64,000 nucleotides of DNA from Lentinus brumalis. Lineage: Eukaryota; Basidiomycota; Agaricomycetes; Polyporales; Polyporaceae. The position numbers were made by a program, and so were the translations under genes. Under the pieces are notes generated by a model. The model worked only from the letters and a program-made list of their open reading frames with translations, was not told the DNA's origin and made no database searches. The stretch spans positions 62,001-126,000 of the forward strand of contig MARA01000012.1 of assembly GCA_001792895.1 (NCBI GenBank), read 5' to 3'. Positions 1-12,480 of this stretch are shown here, piece after piece. The first letter of the stretch is position 1. Every line of letters starts with the position of its first letter.

Positions 1-1104
1 CGGAGCGGTACTTGAAGCTCAACACGTTACACGCAACCGTCTAACGTCGCCTTCAATAGGGCCGGTATGGATCCAGGTACCCTCCCAGCCCGTCTTGTAG
101 ACGAAAGGTTGACATGCCACATGCGAGCCGCACTCGGCGCAGCAAGCACGGCGCCGTGAGCACGTCCCTGGGATTGTCACTGAAGCTAACAGGTGTCTCG
201 CGGTTCAAGAACATGACGAGCGGGGCTCTCGAGAGTCGACGGTCGCATCGATCCTACATGTACAGACACCGACATGAGACACGACGATTATTCAAGGGAG
301 GGAGTGTCAGCGTTCTGTGCTCTGAAGTCCCTCGTGAAGCATTGCGGCTCTCTAGCTGGAGGTACCCACACGTTGAAGAGAAGTATACGGCGGAGGGCAG
401 AGCATCATTCTGGTAAGGATCGTCGAGTACTGAGATCGGAGCTGCTGCAGAACGAGGCCAATACTCTCTCCTCGCCTCCAGAGAGGTATAAAGTCCGAAC
501 GAAGCCACAAACTCAGGCCAACCGACGGTTTCGAGGCTCGAGTGCCGACAATCTCAATATTTCAAGCAAGTGCTGCCCGAAGTGCATAGCACCGGTGGAA
601 ACACTCGTCAGAGACGAACGAGCAGAACGCAACCGGCTTGAACTGTCCTATGAATCTCTGGGAGCTTCGAGAATTTAGAAAGCGGTGTCTGTATTTCCCG
701 TACTTTACCAACACGACACGACACGGCGAGTCCGACCCCATCCGCACCTCAATCCTCGCCAGCCCCGACTCAGTCTCGTAGCGCAAACGGCATCTTCGTC
801 CCATCCCTGCGCACGAGACCGTGGACCCGAGGTCGTCAACCGTTATGGCCGGGAGGAGCGATGCGTGGATCGTGACAGCGCGTACCTGGCCCTGTGCTGA
901 ACATCGGCGCAGTCCCGCCCCGTCGTCCCGTCGTTCGGTCGCCAGAGGTCGAGCATTCTTCCAAGTCCTCCGTCCTCTTCGCGTCCGGGCGACGAACCAC
1001 GCTCTCGTGCGAGGAGAGTCCGAGTTCGCCGTGTCGTCCCAGTTCGCAGTGCAGAGTGCAGACCACGAGGCTCATGGGAGCTGCTTGCGCGGCCCTGCGG
1101 TCTG

Positions 1105-1138
1105 CTGGAGCCTGGAGTCTGGAGCCTGGAGCCTGGAG
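1105..1138 (+). repeat. CTGGAG-type minisatellite in copy A
   Basis: Five to six tandem 7-base units of the form CTGGAGC or CTGGAGT. The counterpart in copy B (11,212-11,248) has a different order of C and T variants. Non-coding as far as I can see. Confidence 0.7.
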
Positions 1139-2167
1139 GGAACGTACGTCGTACGAAGACGGATGGGGACGGGGACGGGCACTGCAGCGGGCCTCGAGGC
1201 GCGTCGGCGGCGAGCGAAACAGTACCTGAGGCTGCTACGCGGTGGCCGTGGCTCGTGCGAACTCACGGACACCAGCTCTCCGTTTCCAGGGCCTTTGAAG
1301 GTTTGCGTCGAGCGTGCTCGGGTGCGGTCATGGGGGGATGCAACGTACAGCTGCGTGCGAGCTCGGAGAGAAGCTCGATCCGCGGAGTCGCGGACTGCTC
1401 CGTGCGACCTTCGAGTTCCTCCCGCCCTCTGCACGTGGAGGGACTCAGTGCGCACTGTGTATGCGGACGACTGACGACGGACGGAGCTGAGCGGCGAGCC
1501 CCAGCACAATGCCGTAGCTGGAGGAGTGAGTGAACTGCCAGCGAGACCTTGCAAGATGTTCGCTTCGACGATCTGCACGGTCGCGTCAGCAAGACACTCG
1601 AAGCGCAATTCGGGACGGCGAACCACACGAACCTGAGCGTGCGATGCGTCCCGCGCGTCATGCGTGCCTGTCGGTAGACGTGAGGAGCGAGATCTCGACG
1701 TTCCGGCACGACATCGTTGGGTTCGAGTCTTCAAGAATGACATCTGGTGCTGTCAGCGTGAAGTCGGGACGGTGAACACTTGCCTTTGACCGTGTGGTGA
1801 GCTGCACGAATCCCGGGTCAGCAACGACTTTGAATTCCGGGCGGGGTATACATCGAATGGCGGCCGTGTTCGGTACTGAATGAATTAATAATTTCGTCAG
1901 CGGGCTGGCTGCTTCAGACGCACCGAACCGTGTGCCTGGCTGGTAGTTTCTGATACGAATCAGCAGTAATTGCCGACATGTGCACTGAATATTTACTCAC
2001 TGACGGCGCGATCGGGAGCACTGAGTGCATACATCCCGAGCAGGAAACGCGACCGCCGCAGACGGCGGTACTCGGGTGGACGAAACAAGAAACGCCCTTG
2101 CCACGGCGGAGGGCCTGGCCGTGTGTAGGCGTGGCATGTTTGCTCGCGGGCACACGGGCTGAGGGAG

Positions 2168-2174
2168 ATATAAG
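2168..2174 (+). promoter_or_regulatory. TATA-like element upstream of GH3 copy A
   Basis: ATATAAG in a block identical to that in copy B, about 185 bases before the position of the lost start codon. Followed by a CT-rich tract, as is usual before fungal start codons. Confidence 0.5.
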
Positions 2175-2353
2175 CTCACAGGTGACGGGGTGGCAACTCA
2201 GGCCTCCTCTCCCTCTCCCTCGCACTGCGCCGTCATCCAGCTCCCTACCTCCAGTCTCCACCCTCGACGCTGGCCGTCGTCGTTCTCCCTGACCCGGTCA
2301 CCGCCGCTCACGACACGCGCAAGGGCCGACGCCCTCCGCTCCACACTGTTGAC

Positions 2354-5300
2354 CTGTCCGACGCTGATGGTGAGTAACGCGTCTATGGCTGGACAGCAGC
2401 GGGCAACTGACCGGTCGTACTGCATTCATATACCAGATTCTCCGCGTTTGTAGACTCGGGCGTGGACGTATGCGGGGAGGGCGCGAGGCGTAGGCGGGCG
2501 GCAGGACGGGAGGACGGGACACGGGGGAGACACCGGTTCATTAGTCGCGTGTTGTCGAGGCGTGTGGGGCAGACGAGCGCAGTATCGAGTCGCCGGGTGC
2601 CAGAGCAGTCATCCGAGTGCGATCGAGTGCGAGCGTAGTGCGTAGAAGAGAGTGTACTTAGAGTTGCCAGGCACGTCATCGGGCCCTGCCGACAAGCGCG
2701 GGTCCTGCGAGCGATGACGCAGCTGTTTCTGTATAGCACGGGGCGATCCCTCCTCCTTGCGCACTCGAGGGAGTCAATCACACGCCGCGCCTCAACGGCC
2801 GTGGCAACTCTGTGGCTGGACATGTAGGACAGGACTTTCCGGGGATACGCCGCTTACAGTACGTCTTCGCGACCTTTGAGCTCACATGCAACTCACATGT
2901 CCCAGATGTCCTGCCTCTGATTGTTGTCGGGCGCTGAGCACAGGTGAGCAGCATCTTAACCCTTTCTGCGTGCCGCGTTCCCGAGCACGAAGCAGAGACG
3001 GCAGCTTCTCCCACTCGAAGCATACTGACTTAGTTTCGCAAAACCTGCGATCGCTTTGCGCACCTGTCTGGCGTCCTGAGACTCACAAACCTGCACTCAT
3101 CAGCTCAAACGTCCTATGTGAATGCGTCGTGATCTCGCCCATGCGTCCGATGCGCAACAGAAGAGGCGGCTGACTGGTCAATCAATCGGCTACACCGCCA
3201 TCCGCGGGTACCGACTTCCAAGAGCTAGAACAGTTTCGACTCAACTTCGGAGCGACTCCTTGGGGTGCTCTGTGACTGTATAAGAACTGCAAACACACGG
3301 GGCGATTTCCCTCTACCCTCCTCCCTGCTCGAGGGAATCAATCACACGCCGCGCCTCCTTCAGACTGCGCCAGCGCGTCCGTCTCCGATGTGGTCGAGCA
3401 ACTGACCACTGACGAAACGAGTTTGCTCACGGCGGCGTTGGCCTCTGGCACACACACGCTGGCCCTCGTCTCGCAATGCCTGCAATCAATGACACCGACG
3501 GTCCCAACTGTGTGTTCGTCGCCTACCGATGAGAACTCCACGCTGAGCTTTCCTCCTCATCAGGTGCGCGCGGTAACTACTTCTTCATGAGCACCCCCGC
3601 GAAGTGCCTGCCAAGCGCCACCGCGATGGCTGCCACCTTCGATACCGCATTCATCGAGCGCGGCACCCGGGAGCTCCTCGCCGAAGAGGTCAAGCTCAAG
3701 GCTCAGGCGTCTCTCCTGCTCGGCCCGACGTGCAACATCCAGCGCAACCCGCTCGGAGGACGCTCGTTCGAGTCGTACTCCGAGGACCCCCATCTCTCCG
3801 GCATGGTCGCTGCGGCGTACTGCAAGGCACTTCAGCAGGGCGGGGTCAGCGCGTGCATCAAGCACTTTGTCGGTAACAACAACAAGAACGACCAGTTCCG
3901 CTAAGACTCGACCATGACCGAGCGTGCGCTGAGGGAGATCTGCCCTCATGTCGTTCATGCTGGCGGAGAAGTACGCCAAGCTGTGGGCATTCATGACTGC
4001 GTAGGTATCCCTGCGTCCTTGAGCCCGGTCTTCGCTCACATCCAGTGCTGACAGGCCGGACACCCGTCTCCGAGAATCCCTACATCATCGGCGACATTCT
4101 CCGGAATTAGTTGGGCAGCAACGCGACGGTCATGAGCCGACTGGTACGCTCATTTCGTAACTGCTCATTCATGGCTGCTCATAGTTACGTTGGTCTCAGG
4201 TTCGGTGTACTCCGTCGACCACGCTGTCAACGCCGGTCTTGGCCTTGAGATGCCAGAACGAACAAGCAGCGGACCGTGAACCTCATGAATCGCTCGTAGG
4301 TGTCTTATGTCTGTCCGCCAACTCTCTTACTGACGCAAACAGACGGAGAACAGCATTGAGAGCAGGAAAATCACAAAGCGTACAGTCAAGGAACGCGCCG
4401 CCAAGGTCATCGAGCTCGTGCGGATGTGCGCTGCCGCTGCTCCTGAGGTTCGTCCAGAGCCTACTCGAAATCCTAGTAGGCTCGCTGACGTTTGCCTGGC
4501 AGGTTCTGGACGGAGATCGCGTGGAGAAGACTGGTGATCGTCAGGAGATCATGACGAAGGTCGTCCTTTTGAAGAGGGAGGAGTCCTTCCTTTGAAGCCC
4601 AAGGTGAGCGACCCGGAGTAATGTCGTATCGCGTCTTGACGTGATGCCTCGATGCCACAGGAGCAAGGTTTGAAGAAGATCGCTATCATAGGCGGGAATG
4701 CGAAGGCGATTGTGCTCAGCGGTGGGGATCTGCGGCGCTGAAGCCGAGCTTCTTCGTCACGCCGTACGAGGGCATCGTCTCTGCTCTCGGCGACGTCGCT
4801 CCCGACGTCGAGGTCACGTACTCCGAGGGTGCACGAGGTATGTTGCCCACGCACGGACCGATCAAGCAGAGTTGCTCATCCTGTTCCACGCAGCGTACAT
4901 GCAGATGCCGACTCTGAGAACGAGATTGTGACTGAAGACGGCAAGCCCGGCTGGACGGGATACTTCCACTCCCACGAGGACAACGATAGCATGACGCCGC
5001 TGGATGCCGTCACAGCAACGCGCTATATTGACGAGACGCGGGTCTTCTTGAGGTACCCGCATGTCCTGAGCCCCTTGATAGCATCGTTGCTGACGTCTCG
5101 CCGCAGCGACGACTACCCTCGAGAGCTCACGAAAAGGTTCACTCTGCGCCTGCGCGGGTTCCTCAAGCCCCGGGAGACGGACACTGACTTCGAGTTCGGC
5201 CTCCTGTCCGCCGGCCGCGCGAAGCTGTTCATCGACGACCAGCTCGTCATCGACAACTGGACGAAGCAGACGCGCGGGCAGGCGTTCTTCAACTGCGGCT

Positions 5301-6492
5301 CGACGGAGGAGACGGGCGTGTTCAAGCTCAAGGCGGGGTCAAGCACAAGGTGTTCGTCGAGTTCTGCAACGTGCGCGCGCCCGCGGACGAGGACCCCGTC
5401 GAGGCGCTCATGGACGCGAACGGGGGTGTGCGTCTTGGCGGCGCGGAGGTGCAGCACCCGGACGAGCTGATGGCGACCGCCGTGCAGCTCGCGCAGGAGG
5501 CGGACGCGGTCATCGCCGTCGTCGGGCTCAACGCGGACTGGGAGACGGAGGGGTACGACCGGACGACGCTGGCACTCCCGGGGCGGACGGACGAGCTCGT
5601 GCGGAAGGTGGCGGCGGCGAACAGGCGCACGATCGTCGTGACGCAGAGCGGGTCGAGCATCACGATGCCGTGGGCGGACGAGGTGGCTGCGATCGTGCAT
5701 GCGTGGTACCTGGGGAATGCGACTGGGGACGCGATCGGGCAGGTGCTCGCGGGCAAGGTGAACCCGAGCGGGAGGCTGTCGCTGTCGTTCCCGAAGCGGC
5801 TGGAGGACGTGCCTAGCCACGGACACTTCCACCACGAGCACGGCAAGGTGAGCGTTGTCGCGAGTCGTGCTGCTCGTTGCTGAGATGCGTCGTTGTAGCT
5901 GTGGTACGGAGAAGACCTCTACGTGGTGCGTATCGTCTGGTGATACGCAATGAGGCGGTCTGCTTACCTCTGTTATAGGGCTACAAGCACTATCATCACC
6001 GTGGCATCGAGCCGCAGTGGCACTTCGGGTACGTCCGCTCCTGGTGTCGATGCTACTGTCACTGACGAGCATCACAGCCACGGCCTCTCGTACACAACGT
6101 TCGAGCAGTCCGACCTCTCCATCTCCGAGCCGAACATCGCAAATGGCGACGTCAGCATCACCGCGTCCGTCAAGGTCACGAACACCGGCAGCGTCGCGGG
6201 CACCGAAGTCGTGCAGCTCTACGTCTCGCTCCCGACGACGTCCGAGCTCACGCACCCGCCGCTGATGCTCAAGGCGTTCGCGAAGGTCGTCGACCTCGCC
6301 CCGGGCAAGAGCACGACCGTCAGCCTCGCGCTCGACAAGTACGCGGTGTCGTACTGGGAGGAGCGCATCGCGCGCTGGGTCGTCGAGGACGGCGTGTACC
6401 GGGTGCGGGTGGGGAGCAGCAGCGCACCGGCCGCGCTGAAGCTGTCTGCGGAGTTCACGATGCCGAAGCGGTTCGAGTGGAACGGGCTGTGA
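2354..6492 (+). pseudogene. GH3 beta-glucosidase (PA14 type), broken copy A
   Basis: Remnant of a fungal GH3 beta-glucosidase with a PA14 insert; the intact family cleaves terminal beta-linked glucose from oligosaccharides. Seen in order: GH3 N-domain pieces (TPAKCLPSAT, GPTCNIQRNPLGGRSFESYS, CIKHFVGN), the nucleophile region MSDWY, a GH3 C-domain start (KKIAIIGGNAKA), PA14 (GWTGYFHSHED, FTLRLRGFLKPRE, LVIDNWTKQTRGQ), GH3 C-domain (VVGLNADWETEGYDRTTLAL) and a fibronectin-III-like tail ending KRFEWNGL. Lesions: start ATG changed to CTG at 2,354; an indel in the GxGFWHTH region near 3,430; a TAA at 3,902; a missing CT in the EIYPLMSFM motif near 3,946; TAG at 4,108; an extra C in the nucleophile motif near 4,137; a one-base loss near 5,337. 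Introns near the 3' end (from about 5,847) are still recognisable. Several lesions are shared with copy B. Confidence 0.9.
2794..3297 (+). repeat. About 500-base insert in copy A flanked by direct repeats
   Basis: Copy B has one block of about 56 bases (12,872-12,927: ggggcgat...cactcgaggg...cacgccgcgcctc) inside the first GH3 intron. Copy A has it twice, at 2,739-2,793 and 3,298-3,357, with this insert between. The two flanking blocks differ from each other at several positions. No coding capacity or terminal inverted repeats are evident in the insert. It could be an insertion with a long target duplication, or copy B could have lost it by recombination between the repeats. Confidence 0.75.
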
Positions 6493-9400
6493 TGGTGCTC
6501 GGGTGCAGGCACGGGGGCGGCCGGTAGCCTCGTGTGCGCGTAGCGGGCCATCAGCGGACTGCGAACGAGATGCACCAGATGCAAGCTGGACCTTAGGGCA
6601 CTCTGGGGGTATAGTGACGGTGGGTCTGGGGGGTATAGGGTATGAGGGGGGTACTCTGTGCATGTGAGCACTGGCTGCGTTGGAGACCTGGAAGGACATA
6701 TATTTTGTGCACTCAAGGCGGAGAGCGCGGGATTCGCACTGGCAATAGCGGAGGTATCTCAAGACATTATTCGCGGCCCAGTCTAACTACACAGGAACGG
6801 CGGACACCAATGCAGAAACGCGTGTTCGCGACGGGCGCCTATTGCGTGACTTGCCGCGTTTCTCTCGCCGCGACTCTCGTCCAGACCACCACGACCGCGA
6901 CCGCGTCTGCCCTCCCGCTCTCCTCTCGCAGCTCTGCACCCCATGCTTCTGGACAGACTCTGCCGAAACTATGTCGTCAGTTATCTCTCCGGTACGGCGA
7001 TACACGCACCAGCCACGGAGGCTCACCTGGGACGGACTAACCGACACGATTCCAGAAGTTGAGCGGCAGAAGACAGATCGCCGGAAGCCTATACTCGAAC
7101 GCAAGAAGCACCGACAAACGGCAGTCTGCGGAACGGAGCGGGAGAACGAAGGTGCGTACTTGAATTCCGTCACAGTCGGCGGCTCGCGAAGTCGACACCG
7201 ACAGCGCGGCACGGGCACGTACCGAAGACGCGGTAGTTATTTGTGGCCCGCTTGCGACTGGGACTGATGCACGGAGAACACCATGTTGCACATACCTGTC
7301 GCCGCCAGATGCAGGACGGCGTGCGATGGGACGCCGCCGGATGAGCCGGGACAACGTAGCTCGAAAGCGCACGGCTGCCTCGGGTCCTCACAACGCGCTG
7401 ACGGTACGTACCTCCTCGCAAGCTGAGCCCCGCGGCCTTCGAACCCGCTGCTGCTCGTCAAGGCGGCCGGAGCACGGATGCTACATCATCATAATGGTCA
7501 GTGCGAGCGACGTCGAATGCAACGAGGTACATACTAGTCGCGTGCTGACAATACTCCTCGGAACGTTGGAGCCCAGACGGACAGCCGCATAGCGTCGACA
7601 GACACACCTGTGCGTGCCGGGACACGTACCTGGAGCCAGCGGTGGCATCTACATTACATCCAGGCGCGATGTCGACTAGACGATACCGGACGCGGCGGTT
7701 GGGAACTCCTCAGCCGCGCACTCGAGTTCTATGTTCAAGTATGAGCAGCAGGCTCGGTGAGGAGACGAACTCGACAGACCTTCTCGATGCCGCTGGGCCA
7801 GGCCGGCATGGGAGCTTGATGTCTGGTCGTGCTGGAAGAGCGATGCCGACGCGGGCCTCTGTCCGGGTACGGTGAGTACAACTCGATACCGGGTATCCGT
7901 CATAGACATAGCTCGAGTGCTCACCTACAGACGGGGTGTCGTCGTCACCATCAGAGGTAGAAGTCGACACGCATACGGAGGGCGGAACCAGCATCGAGGT
8001 AGGGCAGGTGAGGGCGGGGGGAAACCGTGAGGGGTGTCGGCGGAAGACAGCAGGACATGCCTGTATCCCGGAGGTCCCTCTCTGAGCTCAGGAGGCGGTG
8101 ACATCTTCCATGCCTACACTTGTTCCGTCTTCCCGTGTGCCTTCAAGACGCGCATCGCGATGCCGCCGGACGTCGCGTCATCCTGGAGTAAGTGGTTCGT
8201 ATTCGGCAGAGCTCGCACTATGCCGGACGGGCTTGTTAGCCTCACCCAGGCTGCATGTCAGCCTCGGCTGTTGGGAAGCGGGCGCAAACACCGCCAGCGT
8301 GCATTCATAGGCATGGAAGCGCACCGGATCTCACGCTGCAATTTTCTTCGGGAGAATGCAGACGCTGCGCGACGAGGAGGGTGCCACATAGATATGTGTG
8401 TATACAGTGATATCTGGGTTCTGGCACTGACGGTCATACCTCTGATACCGTTCTCTGCGCGGGATGGCATGGTCATTTGGGGAGAGCACTGTGGACGGAA
8501 GCGGCGAGGAAGCGAGTGAGTATCGCGGAGGATGTCTATCTCACGGCCCTGTAACCCAAGGTACTTACAATGGAACCGGCATCCAATCCCGGACACGCGT
8601 CGCGACGCGGGTGACATGGTCATGTGATCGTGTCGTTCATTGATTCCGTATACTTGCGCTCTCCCCTTCGGTAGCTTTTGAGTGTACGGTGCTCTTGCGC
8701 ACTCTATCTCATGGTATGTATCTCGAGAATAATGAGCTGCAGAGCTGATGCGCGTCCACAGTACTGAGGAGTCTCACACGCAGCTGCGCAATCGGGACCC
8801 TCACGGTATCTCTCCACCCGAGAAGGCGGCGACCGCGAGCGAGAATAGAGCGGACATACACGTCACACAGCTAGGGGAATGGTTATATTTACCAGATTGA
8901 TACCGCTAGCAGGCACGTTGGCTATCGCTGGTATGGAAGGAGTCACCTTGGCGAGGTTGCTGATCTCACGCGGAAGAGATTCAGAATACGGCCACGAGCA
9001 CCGGCCTGGCTTGGCCGCATCGGTAGACTCCCGGGAACCAATAATCGCAGTACGTACAGGTGACTCCAGCGGGGAAAGATGCAAGACATGCACAGCAGGC
9101 AGCCGTCAACATGGAATTGCTAGGCTATTCCGGGTACTACTTCGTCGGCCTCCTCAGCCATCCTCCAAATTCCCAGCCGATGGCGGGTGTTGCCAGCTCT
9201 CACGGAAGCTCGAGCATGGACAACCGTGTGAACGTGCTCTTAACCACGCGAGGCTACTCGGGATGCGCGCTGATGCAGGCTGCCGTCTTCGAGCGGCCGA
9301 GCAAGCGAGAGATCCCGATCATGCAACGCCTGCCGCATGACGCGATGTTCTTCTGGTCTACAGGGACCTCGGATTACGTCCTGCAAGGTGCTCGGATGTC

Positions 9401-10110
9401 TCCGCGACTTGGGCCAAATTCTGTCTATAGCCAACTGCGCAGACTCGAAGCAGTCGGTATCCGTGAGGGTGGGCGATGTCCGGGACACACCGCGGCCTCG
9501 GGAAACCGGTGAGAGCAGCCAAAGGAGGCCGCTGTCAAAATACACAATGCGACTACCAGCCGTTCAGTAACGGGAGACTCAGCCGGTTCAGGTCTTCCGG
9601 CGAGCAGCCCTTCGCAGGGTTGTGCATGTGTCAACCTGACTTCGCGAGGGACCCGAGCATTTACGGGTAACGGGAGAACGTGTGAGCTTGGATCACGGCA
9701 AGGTTCCCAGGTGAATACCTCCACGCTGAGGACATCCGAACGACGCGTAGCAGGATCCTTCCCGGTTATTCACCGCCGGGACCCGTTTGAGAGCAACGCA
9801 GCACACAGCACAGTGAACATGCTGCTCTCGCAGAGCCAGCGAGACGGACGTACCAGTGCAGCGGCCGCCTCAAGCACGAACTTGTCGCTGGCACGCGACC
9901 GTCTCTATTTCTCGGGGTAAGAACGCAAGAGGCTCGATACCAGTCCGACTTCGCAAGGGAAGTGGGGCTAGCCTCAGTTGCCCTTCGCACTGGGATGGAC
10001 CATGGTATTGCAACACTCCACAGACCTTGAAGCACCGGTGTCCGGGTATCCATTCCGATGCGATGTCTTCGAGACAACATGTCCGGTAGGTGTACATTGC
10101 GCATCCGACT
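6493..10110. other. Gene-poor spacer between the duplicated copies
   Basis: No recognisable gene on either strand. The longest suggestive open frame is at about 9,063-9,512 on the plus strand (contains QQAAVNMELLGYSGYYFVG), which has no ATG at its 5' end and no family I recognise; it might be a fragment of a decayed gene. The rest is GC-rich with short chance ORFs. No terminal repeats, polyprotein motifs or transposase motifs were seen. Confidence 0.55.
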
Positions 10111-11211
10111 CGGAGCGTTACTTGAAGCTCAACACGCAACCGTCGAACGTCGGCTTCATTAGGGCCCGTATGGATCTGGGTACCCTCCCAGCCCGTCTTG
10201 TAGGCGACAGGTTTACATTGCACATGCCACATGCGAGCCGCACTCGGCGCAGCACGCACGGTGCCGTGAGCACGCCCTTTGGATTCTCGCTGAAGCTGGC
10301 AGGTGTCTCGCAGTTCAAGATCATGGAGAGCGGGACTCCCGAGAGTCGACGACCGCGTCGATCCTACGACACGAGACACGACGACGATTGAAGGGAGAGA
10401 GTGTCAGCATTCCGTGCTCTGAAATTTCCTCGTGAAGCATTGCGGCTCTCTAGCTGGAGGTACCCACACGTTGAAGAGAAGTATACGGCGGAGGGGCAGA
10501 GCATCATTCTGGTAAGGCTCGTCGAGTACTGAGATCGGAGCTGCTGCAGGACGAGGCCAGGACTCCCTCCTCGCCTCCAGAGAGAAATAAAGTCCGGAAC
10601 GAAGCCACAAACTCAGGCCACACGACTGTTTCGCTCGAGTGCCGACAATCTCAATATTTCAAGCAAATGCTGCCCGAGGTGCGTAGCACCGGTGGAACCA
10701 ACCGTCAGAGACGAACGAGCAGAACGCAACCGGCTTGAACTGTCCTCTGAATCTCTCGGAGCTTCGAGAAAGCGGTGTCTGTATTTCCCGTACTCTACCA
10801 ACAGGACACGACACGGCGAGTCCGACCCCATCCGCAGCTCAATCCTCGCCAGCACGACTCAGTCTCGTAGCGCAAACGGCGTCTTCCTCCCATCCCTGCG
10901 CACGAGACCGTGGACCCGAGGTCGTCAACCGGTACAGCCGGCCGGGAGGAGCGATGCGTGGATCGTGACAGCGCGTACCTGGCCCTGTGCTGAACATCGG
11001 CGCAGTCCCGTCCCGTCGTTCGGTCGTTCGGTCGCCAGAGGTCGAGCGTTCTTCCAAGTTCTCCGTCCTCCGTCCTCTTCGCGTCCGGGCGACGAACCAC
11101 GCTCTTGTGCGAGGAGAGTCCGAGGTCGCCGTGTCGTCCGAGTTCCCAGTGCAGAATACAGACCTCCGAGGCTCATGGGAGCTGCTTAGCGCGGCCCTGC
11201 GGTCTGCTCGA

Positions 11212-11248
11212 GTCTGGAGCCTGGAGTCTGGAGTCTGGAGCCTGGAGG
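11212..11248 (+). repeat. CTGGAG-type minisatellite in copy B
   Basis: Same tandem array as in copy A with rearranged unit variants, useful as a marker of independent change since the duplication. Confidence 0.7.
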
Positions 11249-11572
11249 GAACGTACGTCGTACGAAGACAGAGACGGGACGGGGACGGGGACGGGCACTG
11301 CAGCGGGCCTCGAGGCGGCGTCGGCGGCGAGCGAAACAGTACCTGCTACGCGGTGGCCGTGGCTCGTGCGAACTCACGGACACCGACTCACCGTTTCCAG
11401 GGCCTTTGAGGGTTGCGTCGAGCGTGCTCGGGTGCGGTCATGGGGGATGCAACGTACAGCTGCGTGCGAGCTCGGAGGAAGCTCGATCCGCGGAGTCGCC
11501 GACCTGCTCCATGCGACCTTCGAGTTCCTCCCGCCCTCTGCACGTGGAGGGACTCAGTGCGCGCTGTGTATG

Positions 11573-11600
11573 CGGACGACGGACGACGGACGACGGACGG
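11573..11600 (+). repeat. GGACGAC tandem array expanded in copy B
   Basis: A GGACGAC tandem tract. The equivalent in copy A (about 1,464-1,485) is shorter and interrupted by a T, so the array has gained or lost one unit since the copies separated. Confidence 0.65.
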
Positions 11601-12300
11601 AGCTGAGCGGCGAGCCCTAGCGCAATGCCGTAGCTGGAGGAGTGAGTGAACTGCCAGCGAGACCTTGCCAGTGCAAGATGCTCGCTTCGACGATCTGCAC
11701 GGTCGCGTCAGCAAGACACTCGAAGCGCAATTCGGGACGGTGAACACGCACGAACCTGAGCGTGCGATGCGTCCCGCGCGTCATGCGTGCATGTCGGTAG
11801 ACGTGAGGAGCGAGATCTCGACGTTCCGGCACGACATCGTTGGGTTCGAGTCTTGTAATAATGACATCTGGTGCTGTCAGCGTGCTGCACAAGTCGGGAC
11901 GGTGAACACTCGCCTTTAACCGTGTGGTGAGCTGCACGAATCCCGGGTCAGCAACGGCTTCAAAATTTCGGGCGGGTTGAATACATCGAATGGCGGCCGT
12001 GTTCGGTACTGAATGAATGAATAATCTCGTCACCGGGGATGGCTGCTTCAGACGCACCGAACCGTGCGCCTGGTTGGTAATTTCTGATACGAATCAGCAC
12101 TCATTTCTGAGAATGCACTGAATATCTACTCACTGACGGCGCGATCGGGAGCACTGACCGCATACATCCCGAGCAGGAAACGCGACCGCCGCAGACGGCG
12201 GTACTCGGGTGAACGAAACAGGAAATGCCCTTGCTACGGCGGAGGGCCTGGGCGTGTGTAGGCGTGGCATGTTTGCTCGCGGGCACACGGGCTGAGGGAG

Positions 12301-12307
12301 ATATAAG
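12301..12307 (+). promoter_or_regulatory. TATA-like element upstream of GH3 copy B
   Basis: ATATAAG 180 bases before the ATG at 12,481 with a pyrimidine-rich stretch between. Conserved with copy A, so the promoter region was part of the duplicated unit. Confidence 0.5.
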
Positions 12308-12480
12308 CTCACAGGTGACGGGGTGGCAACTCAAGCCTCCTCTCCCTCTCCCTCGCACTGCGCCGTCATCCAGCTCCCTACCACCAGTCTCCACCCTCGA
12401 CGGTCGTCGCTCTCTCTGTCGCAGTCACCGTCCCTCACGACACGCACAGGTGCCGACGCCCTCCGCTCCACCCTGTCGAC

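Larger units (their letters stand above)
1..6492 (+). repeat. Segmental duplication, copy A
   Basis: This stretch is repeated, base for base with scattered changes, at 10,111-16,063 in the same orientation. Landmarks that match are the opening cggagcg-ttacttgaagctc block (1 versus 10,111), the short CTGGAG minisatellite (1,105 versus 11,212), the TATA element (2,168 versus 12,301) and the whole GH3 relic. Similarity stops exactly at the GH3 stop codon: after it the two flanks are unrelated. The left end lies at or beyond the window edge, so the true unit length is unknown. Divergence is visibly higher in the 5' part (roughly one base in ten around 3,400-3,530) than in the 3' part (a few per cent around 5,400-5,600). 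Upstream of about 2,350 I see no gene, only GC-rich DNA with short tandem repeats. Confidence 0.93.

Noticed and set aside
1072..1743. Long minus-strand ORF of 223 codons in the duplicated upstream region
   Set aside because: Its counterpart in copy B is broken into several pieces by frameshifts; the text is Arg/Ser-rich as expected from GC-rich non-coding DNA, and no motif is visible.
1690..1760. Possible tRNA B-box (GGTTCGAGTCT) in both duplicate copies
   Set aside because: No matching A-box, anticodon stem or acceptor stem at the right spacing.
5113..6762. 549-codon minus-strand ORF opposite GH3 copy A
   Set aside because: It is a shadow of the GC-rich GH3 reading frame on the plus strand; composition is Arg/His-rich and without motifs.
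6493..10110. Transposon between the duplicated copies
   Set aside because: No terminal repeats, no reverse transcriptase, integrase or transposase motifs, and no target duplication were found.
11573..11600. CRISPR-like or regulatory repeat
   Set aside because: It is a simple tandem GGACGAC tract without spacers.
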